In this document: positions 53,478 through 61,919 of the stretch, piece after piece
How positions within the stretch are numbered: the first letter of the stretch is position 1
Layout: each line of letters opens with the position of its first letter
NCBI RefSeq assembly: GCF_000829455.1
Contig: NZ_JXAK01000005.1
Span: 98,261 to 162,260 of the forward strand
DNA length: 64,000 bases
Source of the DNA: Gordoniibacillus kamchatkensis
Lineage (GTDB): Bacteria > Bacillota > Bacilli > Paenibacillales > NBRC-103111
Direction: 5' to 3'
Position numbers and translations under genes: made by a program
The notes under the pieces: generated by a model
What the model saw: only the letters and a program-made list of their open reading frames with translations
What the model was told of the DNA's origin: nothing
Databases searched by the model: none

Positions 53478-54542
53478 TCAGCCTAAATATTTATGGTACA
53501 AGCTGCGCGCTTCGGCGACGTCCTTCGTGCCGTGCACGAGCGCGCGCCCGTCGGCGAAAACGACGAGCCGGTGCGAACCGGCCGTGAACGAGACGAGGAA
53601 CTCGTTCGCCTGCACGTCGGCGCCAAGGCGGCGCAAAGCGCGCGCCAGCTCCGCCAAGTCCCGCCGCACCGCACCGGCCGGAGGCCGCAGCTGCACCGTA
53701 TCGCGGCCGCACAGCACCGCGGTCCTCGTTTGCTGCTCCGGCTGCAGATGCGGGTAGGTCGGGTGCTCGCCGCATGTCGGACAGCCGGGCCTTTTCATGC
53801 GCGAGACGTCGATAGCCGTATGCTGGTTCGACCACAAATCGAAGGAGATCAGCTTGCGGTTCAACGCCTCGCTGTCGCCGACGAGAAGCTTGAGCGCTGC
53901 GGCGCCTTGATAGGCGACAACCATCTGCACGACGGGCGCGATGACGCCGACGGTGTCGCAAGTCGCTCCGCCGAGCGGCACCGACTCCAACAGGCAGCTG
54001 AGGCAAGGCGTCTCGCCGGGAATGATCGTAAGCGTCGTGCCGTAGCTGCCGACACAGGCGCCGTACACCCACGGCAGGCGCTGCCGCACGGCAAAGTCGT
54101 TGAGCAGCAGCCGGGCGTCGAAATTGTCTGTGGCGTCAATCAGCACGTCGGCGCCCGAGGCAAGCTCTTCCAGCTCCGCAGGACCGACGTCGGCGACGAC
54201 GCCACGCACGTCGACGTCCCCGTTCAAGCGCTGAAGCCGGCGTTGCGCGGCCGCCGCTTTCGGCAGCCTGTCCCGGGCATCGGCTTCCTCATACAGCTGC
54301 TGCCGCTGCAAGTTGCTCCACTCCACGTAATCCCTGTCGACGATCGTGAGCCGCCCTACCCCGGCGCGGACAAGCAGTTCCGCATTGCCGGTGCCGAGCG
54401 CTCCGGCGCCGAGCACGAACGCGTGCTTCCCGCGCAGCCGGCGCTGGCCCTCCGGCCCGATGCGCGCAAACAGCTCCTGTCTCGAATAGCGGTCGCTGCC
54501 TACGGCACTTCCGCCCGTCTGATCTTTCCCCGGCTCTCCCAT
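53478..54542 (-). CDS. ThiF/MoeB/HesA-family adenylyltransferase
   Basis: E1-like enzyme activating the C-terminus of a ubiquitin-like sulfur carrier (MoaD or ThiS), 354 residues. RYSRQELFARIGPEGQ start; nucleotide loop VLGAGALGTGNAELLVRAG; VDRDYVEWSNLQRQQLY; DATDNFDARLLLND; Zn-binding pairs in CLSC and CPTC. The C-terminal 80 residues differ from the MoeB rhodanese type and look like a short unique domain. GGGGAGGG precedes the ATG. No moaD or thiS is adjacent, so molybdopterin or thiamine assignment is open. Confidence 0.88.
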   Translation of the reverse strand: MGEPGKDQTGGSAVGSDRYSRQELFARIGPEGQRRLRGKHAFVLGAGALGTGNAELLVRAGVGRLTIVDRDYVEWSNLQRQQLYEEADARDRLPKAAAAQRRLQRLNGDVDVRGVVADVGPAELEELASGADVLIDATDNFDARLLLNDFAVRQRLPWVYGACVGSYGTTLTIIPGETPCLSCLLESVPLGGATCDTVGVIAPVVQMVVAYQGAAALKLLVGDSEALNRKLISFDLWSNQHTAIDVSRMKRPGCPTCGEHPTYPHLQPEQQTRTAVLCGRDTVQLRPPAGAVRRDLAELARALRRLGADVQANEFLVSFTAGSHRLVVFADGRALVHGTKDVAEARSLYHKYLG

Positions 54543-54747
54543 TCCCAGCCCTCCCCTTCCTCTTGCGTCAAAAAAATGAACCAGCAGCCTTCTTCACTGC
54601 TTATCATGTTACAGGCGCAATGCGCCGATTGCAACCGGCCGCGAAACTTCGCAATATGGCTACACATCTGCGCAATTCACAGCAATCCGCCGGTGCTATA
54701 CTTGGGACGAATGGAGCACATCTCGACCTAGGAGGAGGAGCATACAA

Positions 54748-55848
54748 ATGAACTGGGAACAAGTATGGGAACGCGCCGTAGCGAAAGTGGCGCTCATGGC
54801 GGGCCGCATCGGCGAACGCTCGCCGCATGCGGCGAAGGACGGGCGGTACGACGACCGGGAGCACGACTGGTGGACGTCCGGCTTCTGGCCGGGCATGCTG
54901 TGGCTTATGTACGACCGCACGGGGGACGATAAATTCCACGCCGCCGCATGGAGCTGGGACGAGAAGCTGGAGCGATGCTTTCTCCGCGAAAACCGCCTGC
55001 ACCATGACGTCGGCTTTCAATTTCTGCCTGCCGCAGTCGCCAAATATTTGTTGACCGGCGATGCCGACGGCAAGCGGCGCGGCCTCGCCGCAGCGAATTT
55101 TCTCGCCGGCCGCTACAATCCGGCGGGCCGCTTCATTCGCGCCTGGAACGGCGACATGATCGGCTGGGCGATCGTCGACTGCACGATGAATTTGTCCTTG
55201 CTGCTATGGGCCGCGGAGCAGTCCGGCGACCCGCGCTTCCGCCATGTCGCTCTAGCGCATGCGGATACCGTGCTGGAGCATTTCCTCCGCGCCGACGGCT
55301 CGGCCCGCCACATCGTCTGCTTCGATCCGGAAACCGGCGCTTACTCCGAAACGAGAGGCGGACAAGGCTACAGCCCGGATTCGGCCTGGAGCCGGGGGCA
55401 AGCGTGGGCGCTGCACGGCCTTGCGGTCGTCTACCGCTACAGCCGTCAAGACCGCTATTTGCAAGGAGCGAAACGGGTCGCCCACTATTTTCTTGCGGCC
55501 CTCGGGGGCGATGCCGTTCCGGCCTGGGACTTCCGCGCACCGAACCAAGGCCTTTCCGGCGAGCCGAAAGATACGTCCGCAGGTTCGATCGCCGCATCCG
55601 GATTGCTGGAGCTCGCGCAGCTCGTCGGTCCGGCGGAAGCAGGGCTGTACCGCGAAAGCGCGGAGCGCATCATGACAGCGCTCACCGAGCGCTACGCCTC
55701 TTTCGGGGACGACCGCGACAATATCCTCAGCGAAGGCACAGGCAACAAACCGAAGAATGAGAACGTGAACGTCGGGCTCATATACGGCGACTATTACTAC
55801 GTCGAAGCGCTGGCCAAACTGTGCGGCTGGCAGAAGCGCTTTTTCTAA
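54748..55848 (+). CDS. Unsaturated glucuronyl/galacturonyl hydrolase (GH88)
   Basis: Cytoplasmic (alpha/alpha)6-barrel enzyme of family GH88, 366 residues, removing the 4,5-unsaturated uronic acid from oligosaccharides made by polysaccharide lyases. Blocks: DWWTSGFWPGMLWLMYD, HHDVGFQFLPAA (catalytic Asp), AIVDCTMNLSLLLWA (second Asp), GYSPDSAWSRGQAWALHGL and GLIYGDYYYVEAL. AGGAGGAGGAG precedes the ATG. It has no transporter or lyase partner nearby, but the importer at 42-47 kb could supply substrate. Terminator 13 bases after the stop. Confidence 0.9.
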   Translation: MNWEQVWERAVAKVALMAGRIGERSPHAAKDGRYDDREHDWWTSGFWPGMLWLMYDRTGDDKFHAAAWSWDEKLERCFLRENRLHHDVGFQFLPAAVAKYLLTGDADGKRRGLAAANFLAGRYNPAGRFIRAWNGDMIGWAIVDCTMNLSLLLWAAEQSGDPRFRHVALAHADTVLEHFLRADGSARHIVCFDPETGAYSETRGGQGYSPDSAWSRGQAWALHGLAVVYRYSRQDRYLQGAKRVAHYFLAALGGDAVPAWDFRAPNQGLSGEPKDTSAGSIAASGLLELAQLVGPAEAGLYRESAERIMTALTERYASFGDDRDNILSEGTGNKPKNENVNVGLIYGDYYYVEALAKLCGWQKRFF

Positions 55849-55860
55849 CGGCGGCAAACG

Positions 55861-55898
55861 AAAATCAGGCGTTCCGGTCGACTCGGAACGCTGATTTT
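55861..55898. terminator. Bidirectional terminator after GH88
   Basis: Stem AAAATCAGGCGTTCC / GGAACGCTGATTTT, one bulged base, nine-base loop. Confidence 0.85.
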
Positions 55899-55912
55899 AT
55901 TGCGGGAGAAAG

Positions 55913-56449
55913 CTATTTCATCTCGGCAATCGATACGTCAAAAAGCAGCAGCAGCCCGATAGTGATCAAGGCGGAGAGGACATAGGTCAACAGCGGCTTC
56001 ACGAAATGAAGGCGAAGCATCGCAAAGAGAACAAAATCGAAAACTATCGACCATGTCAGGTTCCATCCGTTATGATACGAAAATTGCCCGACCTTGAACG
56101 ATACCCATTCGAGGAACGTCCACAGGAGCGCCCAGAAGCATATCCATAGAATCCGCTTGATTCGCCCGGCCGGGTATTTGCCCAAAAAAACGAGCGTTAC
56201 GCTTGGATAAGCGACAAACATGGCAATCAGGCTCATCATCGTATGATTCGGATAAACGAGCGTCGGTTCGTATTCCCACAAAGGATGGTTGTAGGTCAAA
56301 AAATTGTACAGCAAATCGCATGAAATAAAATATAAAATGGTCGATTGATACTTCGTCCAGTTGCGCCAATCGCCCCAGCGCCACGCCAAAAATATGTCCA
56401 TCAAACACATCGCAACGTTGAACATCGCATCATCCGCCGTCAGGTCCAA
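55913..56449 (-). CDS. CBO0543-like multi-span membrane protein
   Basis: 178 residues with about five membrane segments, aromatic-rich: WGDWRNWTKYQSTILYFISC, MMSLIAMFVAYPSVTLVFLG, ILWICFWALLWTFLEWVSF, WNLTWSIVFDFVLFAML and PLLTYVLSALITIGLLLLF. The pattern YPNHTMMSLIAMFVAYPS and the size match the CBO0543 family of unknown function in spore-formers. The start is uncertain: the annotated TTG at 56449 lies far from GGAGGT, so the true start may be a few codons upstream with a lost base. Confidence 0.78.
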   Translation of the reverse strand: MDLTADDAMFNVAMCLMDIFLAWRWGDWRNWTKYQSTILYFISCDLLYNFLTYNHPLWEYEPTLVYPNHTMMSLIAMFVAYPSVTLVFLGKYPAGRIKRILWICFWALLWTFLEWVSFKVGQFSYHNGWNLTWSIVFDFVLFAMLRLHFVKPLLTYVLSALITIGLLLLFDVSIAEMK

Positions 56450-56536
56450 AATTTTCTTGTATATTGTGACCTCCGGCCAAAAATATATGCGGGATGTCCG
56501 TACCGATTTTGCAGTGCGCCCGCTTTTGCGCGCCGG

Positions 56537-57421
56537 CTAGCCGATACGCGCCAGCAGCCCGCTCGCTTCCTTCATCAGGGACTCGAACTCGAGCTCCAAA
56601 AATTTGCTGCGCAGCACTGCCTCATCCGGCTCCCAGCGGCACCCGTCGAGCTCGCAGTCGAGAGGCACGTCGCAGCGGATCGTCGCCAGGTCGCGGCACA
56701 GGTGCAGCATATCGAGATCGGCTTCGATTTTTTTGCGGACGGAACCGCTCAGGCTGTCCAGATTGCCGATGATGCCGTCGATCGAATCGTGCTCGAGGAG
56801 CAGCTTCACTGCCGTTTTCTCGCCGATCCCCTTAACGCCCGGATAATTGTCGCTCGCATCGCCCGTCAGTCCTTTTAAATCGACGATTTGCTCCGGGCGA
56901 AGCTGTTTTTCCTCAAGCAAAGTCTCGGGATCGTACACAGCGTATTGGCCGAAGCCTTTCTTCAGCAGCACAACCCGCGTCCGCGGGCCGACAAGCTGCA
57001 GCAAGTCGTGGTCGCCGCTGACGATATACACTTCCCTGTCGTCTGCGAACCGCTTCGCCAGCGTGCCGATGCAGTCGTCGGCCTCGTAGCCGCGCAGCTC
57101 GACGTTCGGGATGCCCAGCCCGTCGGTTACGTGCCGAACGAGTCCGAACTGCGGCAGCAAGTCGTCCGGAGCCTCGGGACGGTTGCCCTTGTAAGCCGGG
57201 TAAAGTTCGGTCCGAAACGGCTTGACCGGCGTGTCCCAGCAACAGACGACGTAGCCCGGCTTGAATTTGCGGATCGCGTCAAGCAAATAGCGGGTAAAGC
57301 CGTATACGGCGTTAGTCGGCACGCCTGCGCTCGTTCTTCTTATGTACCCTCCGTAGGCGCTGGCAAAATATCCCCGGAACAGCAGCGCCATTCCGTCCAC
57401 AATCAAAACCGATTCGGTCAT
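56537..57421 (-). CDS. 5'-3' exonuclease (YpcP-like, PolI N-domain homologue)
   Basis: 294 residues homologous to the 5'-nuclease part of DNA polymerase I; removes RNA primers or flaps. LIVDGMALLFRGYF, CWDTPVKPFRTELYPAYKGNR, LRGYEADDCIGTLAKRF, IVSGDHDLLQLV, LTGDASDNYPGVKGIGEKTA with the metal-binding acidic residues and helix-hairpin-helix. The ATG at 57421 has AGGAGAG. YpcP of Bacillus backs up PolI. Monocistronic. Confidence 0.92.
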   Translation of the reverse strand: MTESVLIVDGMALLFRGYFASAYGGYIRRTSAGVPTNAVYGFTRYLLDAIRKFKPGYVVCCWDTPVKPFRTELYPAYKGNRPEAPDDLLPQFGLVRHVTDGLGIPNVELRGYEADDCIGTLAKRFADDREVYIVSGDHDLLQLVGPRTRVVLLKKGFGQYAVYDPETLLEEKQLRPEQIVDLKGLTGDASDNYPGVKGIGEKTAVKLLLEHDSIDGIIGNLDSLSGSVRKKIEADLDMLHLCRDLATIRCDVPLDCELDGCRWEPDEAVLRSKFLELEFESLMKEASGLLARIG

Positions 57422-57602
57422 CTTCTTCTCTCCTAAACACATGTAATGCCTCGAACGGACGAATCCTCGCAGCTCCTATATCATTTAGACGCCGCACCGC
57501 GAAAATCCTGCCGCCGCCGGACGAATGGCTCCAAGTGGGATGAATTCCCACCGGGCAGGGCATGCTACCGGAATGAATTCGCAAGGAGGGCAGCACGCAA
57601 CC

Positions 57603-58388
57603 ATGACAAGCTTGTTTCGTTCCGGCGCAGCCATTGCGACTGTTTTTACGGCAGTTTTGGCATTGGCCTTGCCCGCAGCCAGTCCGCACGCCTCCGCCGC
57701 CGCGGAGGGCATCGCCCCAGGCAAAAAAGGCCGCGCCTATTTCGAGAACCGCGGCGACATCGTCTGGGAAGTGGCGTCGACGCGCGAGAAGCTCATTTGC
57801 CTTACGTTCGACGACGGTCCTGATCCCGAGCAGACGCCGGCCATCCTCGATCTATTGAAGCGCTACGGCGCCAAAGGCACGTTTTTCGTCACGGGGGTGC
57901 AGGCGTTGCGCCATCCCGAGCTGATCCGCCGCGAGGTGCAGGAAGGCCACGAGCTCGGCAATCATACGTACCATCACCGCATGTTCCGGCATCCTACCGC
58001 CGAGTCGGTGCGCGGCGAGCTGGAAGATGCCGAACGCGCCATCGCTCAGGCCGGCGGCGTCCGCAGCCGGCTGTTTCGGCCGCCGGGCGGCTATTACGAC
58101 CAGACGATCGTAGACGCCGCGCGGGAAGCGGGCTACCAGGTCGTCATGTGGTCGTGGCATCAGGATACGCGCGACTGGTCGCGGCCCGGCGTGGAGCGCA
58201 TCGCCCGCAAAGTGCTGGACAACGCCAGGCCCGGCGACATCGTGCTGTTCCACGACCGCGTGGAACATACCCAGACGATCGCCGCGCTTGAGCGCATACT
58301 GCCCGAGCTGCGGCAGCGCGACTTCCAGTTCGTGACCGTATCCGAGCTGCTGCGCTCCGCACCGACCGGTGGCCCCGCCGAGCAATAG
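57603..58388 (+). CDS. Secreted polysaccharide deacetylase (CE4)
   Basis: 261 residues with a signal peptide (SGAAIATVFTAVLALALPAA). The CE4 NodB domain shows all five motifs: TFDDGPD (metal Asp), HTYHH (HxxxH), RPPGGYYD, WSWHQDTRDW and LFHD. Removes acetyl groups from GlcNAc in peptidoglycan or a surface polymer. ATG at 57603 is chosen for the signal peptide start; AAGGAGG lies 14 bases upstream, a little far, and an ATG at 57573 is an alternative. It could act on the polymer of the 23-42 kb locus, but there is no direct evidence. Confidence 0.9.
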   Translation: MTSLFRSGAAIATVFTAVLALALPAASPHASAAAEGIAPGKKGRAYFENRGDIVWEVASTREKLICLTFDDGPDPEQTPAILDLLKRYGAKGTFFVTGVQALRHPELIRREVQEGHELGNHTYHHRMFRHPTAESVRGELEDAERAIAQAGGVRSRLFRPPGGYYDQTIVDAAREAGYQVVMWSWHQDTRDWSRPGVERIARKVLDNARPGDIVLFHDRVEHTQTIAALERILPELRQRDFQFVTVSELLRSAPTGGPAEQ

Positions 58389-58470
58389 CGGCAATCCCGA
58401 AAACGCCCCGAGCGATAGTCCGATTCGGATTGTCCGCCGGGGTCGTTTTGCATGTTTACAAAAATTTATG

Positions 58471-58498
58471 TTGCCATATACTCAAATTTGAGTACAAT
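58471..58498 (+). promoter_or_regulatory. Promoter with an internal palindromic operator (emrB-padR)
   Basis: TTGCCA (58471-58476), 16 bases, TACAAT (58493-58498). A perfect 16-bp palindrome TACTCAAATTTGAGTA (58479-58494) fills the spacer and overlaps the -10, an ideal site for a repressor; the PadR protein of the same operon is the candidate. Confidence 0.8.
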
Positions 58499-58551
58499 CA
58501 GAAGTGCATCATTTTTTTCCATTTCCACATAGAGAAGGAGAGAAACCAGAA

Positions 58552-60096
58552 GTGGATCATCGCAAATCAAACACGCGCTGGACGGTGCTGGCGCTGCTGC
58601 TCAGCATTTTCATGGCTTCACTCGACCAGACGATCGTCTCCACGGCGATGCCGACTATCGTCAAGGAGCTGGGCGGACTCGACAAGTTCGTCTGGGTATT
58701 TTCCGCTTACATGATCGCAACCGTCGTGTTCACGCCGATATTCGGCAAGCTGTCCGACATGTTCGGGCGCAAACTGTTTTTCGCGTTAGGGCTCATCCTG
58801 TTCATGGTCGGCTCGGCGCTGTGCGCCACCGCCGGCACCATGACGCAGCTGATCGTGTACCGCGCCCTGCAAGGCATCGGCGGCGGCGCCCTGATGCCGA
58901 TCGCCTTCACGATCATTTTCGACATTTTCCCGCCGGAGCAGCGCGGCAAAATGAACGGCCTGTTCGGCGCGGTATTCGGCTTGTCCAGCGTATTCGGCCC
59001 GAGCATCGGCGGATACTTCACCGATTATCTGAACTGGAAGTGGGTATTCCTGATCAATTTGCCGATCGGGGTCGTCGCTACGGCGCTGCTGCTGGCGTTT
59101 TACCACGAGGCGAAGCAGCACCGCAAGCAGAAGGTTGACTACGCCGGTGCCGTAACGCTGGCCGCCGCCGTCCTGAGCCTTATGTTCGCGCTCGAGCTCG
59201 GAGGTAAAAATTACGCCTGGGGCTCCTGGCAGATTTTGTCGCTGTTCGCCGCCGCCGTCGTCACGATGGCGCTGTTCCTGTTCATAGAAGCGAAGGTCGC
59301 CTCCGATCCGATCGTGAAGCTGTCGCTGTTCCGGGGCCGGCTGTTCACCACGAGCCAGACCATCAGCTTCCTGTACGGCGCCGTCATGATCGCCGGGGCG
59401 TCGTACATTCCGCTCTTTATTCAGGGCGTGAAAAGCGGCTCCGCCAGCACGGCCGGAACGATCATGACGCCGATGATGCTCGGCGTCGTGTTCAGCTCCG
59501 TCTTCGGCGGCCGCTTCGTAGCCAAGTTCAATTACCGCACGATTATGCTCGCCTCCTGCATTATTTCGATTGCAGGGGTGTACCTGCTCGGCACGATGAG
59601 CGCGGACACGCCGAGCCTCGCCATCACCGCCTATATGGTCGTCGTCGGCCTCGGCCTGGGCGTCTCGTTCCCGGTGCTCAACATGTCCGCGCTGCACGGC
59701 GTGCAGCCGCAATATAAAGGGGCGGTCACGTCGCTTGTCGTATTTTTCCGGACGATCGGCTCGGCGCTCGGCGTCACCGTCTTCGGCGTGCTGCAAACGA
59801 GCGGCTTCCACAGCCGCATTCCGGCGCAATTCGCAGAGCGCATCGGCGATGGCCGGGGCTTGCTGCAGCCCGAGGTGCAGGCGCAAATTCCGGCCCCGGC
59901 GCTCAAGCAGATGCTCGCCGCGCTCGGCGATTCGATCATCGTCGTCTTCCGGTGGGAGCTGCTGCTGCCGGTGGCCGCCCTTCTCGTCGCCCTGCTGATG
60001 GGCAAAGCCGGTCTGCGCGAAACGCGTCAAGATCAGCCCGGCGCCGCCGGACCCGGACAAAAGCAAGGCGAACGGCCTGCGTTCCAACCGGAGTAG
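58552..60096 (+). CDS. DHA2-family MFS drug efflux transporter (EmrB/QacA type)
   Basis: 514 residues with 14 membrane segments. Motif D1/C: MASLDQTIVSTAMPTIVKELGG at the first helix; GKLSDMFGRKLFF (motif A); RALQGIGGGALMPIAF; VFGPSIGGYFTDYLNWKWVFLINLPIGV. Proton-driven export of drugs or metabolites. The start is GTG at 58552 with GAAGGAG; the longer ORF reads into the promoter. Followed directly by the PadR regulator gene, the usual pairing, and preceded by a palindromic operator. Confidence 0.92.
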   Translation: MDHRKSNTRWTVLALLLSIFMASLDQTIVSTAMPTIVKELGGLDKFVWVFSAYMIATVVFTPIFGKLSDMFGRKLFFALGLILFMVGSALCATAGTMTQLIVYRALQGIGGGALMPIAFTIIFDIFPPEQRGKMNGLFGAVFGLSSVFGPSIGGYFTDYLNWKWVFLINLPIGVVATALLLAFYHEAKQHRKQKVDYAGAVTLAAAVLSLMFALELGGKNYAWGSWQILSLFAAAVVTMALFLFIEAKVASDPIVKLSLFRGRLFTTSQTISFLYGAVMIAGASYIPLFIQGVKSGSASTAGTIMTPMMLGVVFSSVFGGRFVAKFNYRTIMLASCIISIAGVYLLGTMSADTPSLAITAYMVVVGLGLGVSFPVLNMSALHGVQPQYKGAVTSLVVFFRTIGSALGVTVFGVLQTSGFHSRIPAQFAERIGDGRGLLQPEVQAQIPAPALKQMLAALGDSIIVVFRWELLLPVAALLVALLMGKAGLRETRQDQPGAAGPGQKQGERPAFQPE

Positions 60097-60105
60097 GTGG
60101 CCGGC

Positions 60106-60681
60106 ATGTCGCTCAAGCTGCTCATCCTCGGCCTGCTCATGGAGCGGGAGATGCATCCTTACGAAATTAGACAACTGGTGAAAGAGCGGCGTCTGCTCGA
60201 TTTTATCAAGGTGCGGGACGGCTCGCTGTACTATGCGGTCGATCAGTTGAAAAAAGACGGCTGCATCGACGTCGTCGGCGTCGTCAAGGAATCGAACCGG
60301 CCGGACCGGACGATCTACCGCATTACGGAGCAAGGCCGCAAGCTGTTCCAAGAGCTGCTTATGCAGCAATTCGCCCAAAACAAAGTGATCGAACACCCGT
60401 TGTACAGCGCCCTGCCGTTCGCTCGCTACGGCGACCAGGCCCGGCTCGCCGAGCTGATCGAGCGCAAGCTGGAGCGGGCCGAAGAGCAGACCGCGCGGAT
60501 GCGTACCGTCTATGATGAGCACGTCGGCACCGTGCCAAAATCGGTGCTCCATTTGATGGCCGGCTGCTACATGCACGCCAAGACCGAAGCCCGCTGGCTG
60601 CGCCGCCTACTGCGCGACGCGAAGGAAGGCCGGCTCGGCGTCAAAGGGGAATCGTGGGATTTGGATGCGGACGATGAATAA
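60106..60681 (+). CDS. PadR-family transcriptional regulator
   Basis: 191 residues with an N-terminal winged helix (SLKLLILGLLMEREMHPYEI, VRDGSLYYAVDQLKKDGCID, IYRITEQGRKLFQELL) and a C-terminal Vir_C/PadR-type helical dimerisation part. Probably represses its own operon at the palindrome 58479-58494 and is released by a compound exported by the pump. ATG at 60106 follows AGGTGG; a GTG at 60097 is also in frame. Confidence 0.88.
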   Translation: MSLKLLILGLLMEREMHPYEIRQLVKERRLLDFIKVRDGSLYYAVDQLKKDGCIDVVGVVKESNRPDRTIYRITEQGRKLFQELLMQQFAQNKVIEHPLYSALPFARYGDQARLAELIERKLERAEEQTARMRTVYDEHVGTVPKSVLHLMAGCYMHAKTEARWLRRLLRDAKEGRLGVKGESWDLDADDE

Positions 60682-60688
60682 CGCTTAA

Positions 60689-60737
60689 GCAAAATGCCTC
60701 TGTCACAGCGGTCGCCGCAGTGACAGAGGCATTTTGC
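60689..60737. terminator. Strong bidirectional terminator
   Basis: A perfect 17-18 bp stem (GCAAAATGCCTCTGTCAC and complement) between the converging PadR and DGQHR genes. Confidence 0.92.
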
Positions 60738-60749
60738 ATAGGCATTCGG

Positions 60750-61919
60750 TTAGGCGGTCGGTGCAATCTCTTCGGCTGCGTCCGTGCCTTCCATGAAAAA
60801 TTGCACGAGCTTGGCGTGCTTGCGCAGCGATTTCTCGTGAATGAGGTTCAGCTTGCCGTTGTCGAGCTTGCCGAAAATGTAGACGAGCTCCTCGTTATCG
60901 TGCGACCAATCGAAGCCGTCAAGAATGCGCAGGCATTCCGTCCAGCCTTCGTTGTACTCGCCGTCCTTGAACAGAAACCGGCTGGCGTACAGCGCGATGC
61001 TCTCCTGCATAACCCGGCTCGACGACGAAAATTGCGGCAGCCCCGGCTGCTCCGGCATCATCGGCAGCAGCGTATTGAAGAACTGGTGCAAAATTTCCAC
61101 GTACATCGGAATGTCCTGGCGCATTTTGCGCTGCAGCTCGTAAGACATTTGCAGACGGCCGGAGAACAGCATAACGGCAGTGGAATATAGCCAGCTGAGG
61201 CAGGTGAAATTTTTGTTGAACGCCGTTAACGTATTGCGCCGTTCCACGCCTACCCCGCGCAGCAGCACGTTGTGATCGACGACTTGCTGAATGACGAGGT
61301 TGAGCGGGTCGACGGAATCGAACGAGTGGCCGAGCTCCTTGGACACAAGCTGTACCTTCGAATTGATGTCGCCGAACAGCTGGCGCTCTTCCTCCTCGGT
61401 AAGGCCGATGTAAATTTGCACGGCCAGCTGCGTTTCCATCAAGTCGAGGCGGCGCGACTCGAGCTGGCGCACCGTTCCTTCGACTTGCTCCAGCTCTTCG
61501 CGCAGCTCCGGAGTGTCGCCCTCCTTGCGCAGCCGCAGCTTCAGCATGACGGCTTGGCGTTCGTGGCGGCGCACTTCCTTGACGAGCTGCTCGCCGACGT
61601 AGCCGAGAGCGAGAATGCGGTGCTGGCCGTCCAGTATGCTCAGCTTCGAGCCATGCCTGAGGTAAAGGTCGCCCTCTGACTTGGCTAGCGCGCTCACATC
61701 GCGCAGCGACAACGTGACCGGACCGAAAAATACTTGGTCGAGCTCGCGCTCCTGCAAGTAGTTGGCGATTTTACGGCGCTGCATCGGACTGAGCTTGCGC
61801 TGCACCATCGGATCGATGGCCGTATAGTTGAGCAGATCCTGTACCCGCATAGCGATAGTCGCTAGGCCGAACTTGTCACAAAACGGTTGAATCGACATTC
61901 GTAACCGCAAGCCCTCCAT
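60750..61919 (-). CDS. DGQHR-domain protein, DndB-like (downstream copy)
   Basis: 389 residues with the DGQHR motif of DndB-family proteins: LSILDGQHRILALGY at about 87-101, preceded by a YLQERELDQVFFGPVTLSL strand and followed by YIGLTEEEERQLFGDINSK, a second conserved block. DndB is a regulator in phosphorothioate DNA modification, but no dndACDE genes are in the window. The ATG follows the stop of the upstream copy directly with GAGGAGG before it, so the two are coupled. Biochemical role here unknown. Confidence 0.85.
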   Translation of the reverse strand: MEGLRLRMSIQPFCDKFGLATIAMRVQDLLNYTAIDPMVQRKLSPMQRRKIANYLQERELDQVFFGPVTLSLRDVSALAKSEGDLYLRHGSKLSILDGQHRILALGYVGEQLVKEVRRHERQAVMLKLRLRKEGDTPELREELEQVEGTVRQLESRRLDLMETQLAVQIYIGLTEEEERQLFGDINSKVQLVSKELGHSFDSVDPLNLVIQQVVDHNVLLRGVGVERRNTLTAFNKNFTCLSWLYSTAVMLFSGRLQMSYELQRKMRQDIPMYVEILHQFFNTLLPMMPEQPGLPQFSSSSRVMQESIALYASRFLFKDGEYNEGWTECLRILDGFDWSHDNEELVYIFGKLDNGKLNLIHEKSLRKHAKLVQFFMEGTDAAEEIAPTA

